DNA from: Methylocystis sp.
GTDB lineage: Bacteria; Pseudomonadota; Alphaproteobacteria; Rhizobiales; Beijerinckiaceae
NCBI GenBank assembly: GCA_020252485.1
Contig: JADCCX010000008.1
Coordinates: forward strand, 1 to 64,000
Direction of reading: 5' to 3'
Length of the DNA stretch: 64,000 nucleotides
A model generated the notes under the pieces. That model did not search any database, was not told the origin of the DNA, and was given only the letters and a program-made list of their open reading frames with translations. The position numbers and the translations under genes were made by a program. This document shows, in pieces, positions 63,053 through 64,000 of this stretch. Numbering within the stretch: the first letter of the stretch is position 1; each line of letters opens with the position of its first letter.

Positions 63053-64000
63053 TTGTCCACGCCCCGCATCATTTCCGGCGAACGCCGCGACGAAGACCTG
63101 ATGGAGGCCTCGATCCGCCCGCAGGTGCTGGCGGATTTCGTGGGCCAGCAGCAGGCGCGGGAGAACCTCTCGGTCTATATCGAGGCGGCGCGCAGGCGCA
63201 CCGATGCCTTGGACCATGTGCTGTTCGTCGGCCCGCCGGGGCTGGGCAAGACGACGCTGGCGCAGATCGTGGCGCGCGAACTCGGCGTCAATTTCCGCTC
63301 CACCTCCGGCCCGGTGATCGCCAAGGCGGGTGATCTTGCCGCGCAGCTCACCAATCTCGAAGAGCGCGACGTGCTGTTCATCGACGAGATCCATCGCCTG
63401 AATCCGGCTGTGGAGGAGATCCTCTATCCCGCCATGGAGGATTTCCAGCTTGATCTCATCATCGGCGAAGGCCCGGCCGCCCGCTCTGTGAAGATCGACC
63501 TGCCGCGCTTCACGCTTGTTGGGGCCACAACCCGCGCCGGCCTGTTGACGACGCCGCTGCGCGACCGGTTCGGCATCCCGATCCGGCTGCAGTTCTATAC
63601 GATCGAGGAGCTTGAGTTCATCGTGAAGCGCGGCAGCCGCGTCATGGGCCTCTCCATGTCCGAAGAAGGCGCCAACGAAATCGCCAGGCGCTCCCGCGGG
63701 ACGCCGCGCATCGCCGGGCGCCTGCTCCGGCGCGTGCGCGATGTGGCGCTTGTCGACGGCGCCGATACCGTCACCCGCGCCGTCGCCGACAAGGCGCTCA
63801 GGATGATGGATGTCGATGCGCTCGGCCTCGACCAGATGGACATGAAATACCTCATCACGATCGCCGAGAAGTTCGGCGGCGGGCCGGTGGGCGTCGAGAC
63901 CATCGCCGCCTCGCTCTCCGAAGGCCGCGACGCCATCGAGGAGATCATCGAGCCCTATCTGATGCAGCAGGGCTTCGTGCAGCGCACGCCGCGCGGCCGT
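63053..64000 (+). CDS. ruvB: Holliday junction branch migration helicase RuvB, 3' end outside the window
   Basis: RuvB is the AAA+ motor that drives branch migration with RuvA. The 316 codons in the window contain Walker [11 protein letters not shown], Walker [13 protein letters not shown], sensor [18 protein letters not shown] and the winged-helix region ending FVQRTPRGR at the edge; about 30 residues should follow. The start is probably TTG 63053 (read [16 protein letters not shown]), since the frame is closed at 63020 and the next ATG (63101) lies after conserved N-terminal residues. No ruvA or ruvC is seen upstream, so a separate location or a different order is likely. Confidence 0.93.
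   Translation, partial: MSTPRIISGERRDEDLMEASIRPQVLADFVGQQQARENLSVYIEAARRRTDALDHVLFVGPPGLGKTTLAQIVARELGVNFRSTSGPVIAKAGDLAAQLTNLEERDVLFIDEIHRLNPAVEEILYPAMEDFQLDLIIGEGPAARSVKIDLPRFTLVGATTRAGLLTTPLRDRFGIPIRLQFYTIEELEFIVKRGSRVMGLSMSEEGANEIARRSRGTPRIAGRLLRRVRDVALVDGADTVTRAVADKALRMMDVDALGLDQMDMKYLITIAEKFGGGPVGVETIAASLSEGRDAIEEIIEPYLMQQGFVQRTPRGR

Overview
The window is about 64 kb of GC-rich chromosome that reads as an alphaproteobacterium of the order Hyphomicrobiales (Rhizobiales). The support is the detached F0-ATPase operon with a b' subunit (atpI-atpB-atpE-atpF'-atpF), the phaA-phaB/phaR polyhydroxyalkanoate locus, the coxB-ctaD-ctaB-ctaG-ctaE oxidase order, PutA with a divergent Lrp-type PutR, IalB and GFA family proteins, and several classes of palindromic repeats typical of that order. 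I cannot name the genus. No rRNA, tRNA, CRISPR array, prophage or transposase gene was seen.

Layout. 0-11.4 kb: a low-GC MazF/PemK-like toxin gene, a TRIC-type channel, DUF2244, endonuclease III, a Phd-RelE toxin-antitoxin pair split by a repeat, UppP, QueG with a repeat inside its coding sequence, an SDR protein, the F0 operon and an L,D-transpeptidase. 11.4-21 kb: DUF2794, phaR, phaA, phaB, an EamA transporter, two hypothetical proteins and a divergent type I secretion ABC/HlyD pair. 21-32 kb: reductive pyrimidine catabolism: preT, preA, a four-gene NMT1-type ABC importer, dihydropyrimidinase and an N-carbamoyl amidohydrolase, with a DarT-DarG toxin-antitoxin pair between the transporter and the hydrolases. 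32-37.5 kb: gcvT-gcvH-gcvPA-gcvPB on the minus strand behind a tandem glycine riboswitch. 37.5-48.7 kb: two exported proteins, the aa3 cytochrome oxidase cluster including a 59-codon CoxF-like gene, SURF1, asparaginase, pyroglutamyl peptidase and a SAF-domain oxidoreductase. 48.7-54.7 kb: putA/putR, a FosX-like gene, a GFA protein and TerC. 55-64 kb: an ABC importer linked to an acyl-CoA synthetase, two lipoproteins, leuA preceded by a leucine-rich small ORF, a META-domain protein and the 5' part of ruvB.

The least expected content is non-coding. At least four palindromic repeat families are scattered through the window. One (3455-3654, 11615-11831, 20831-21037) has about 15-bp terminal inverted repeats and is flanked by 11-18 bp direct repeats, which looks like target duplication by a small non-autonomous mobile element. 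One copy sits exactly at the antitoxin-toxin junction and has duplicated the first 18 bases of the toxin gene. A related family lies in frame inside queG, putA and an acyl-CoA synthetase gene. Its two long copies share a possible three-way-junction fold with compensatory base changes. A third family (24709-24879, 35249-35379) sits within operons and in one case appears to provide the ribosome binding site of the next gene.
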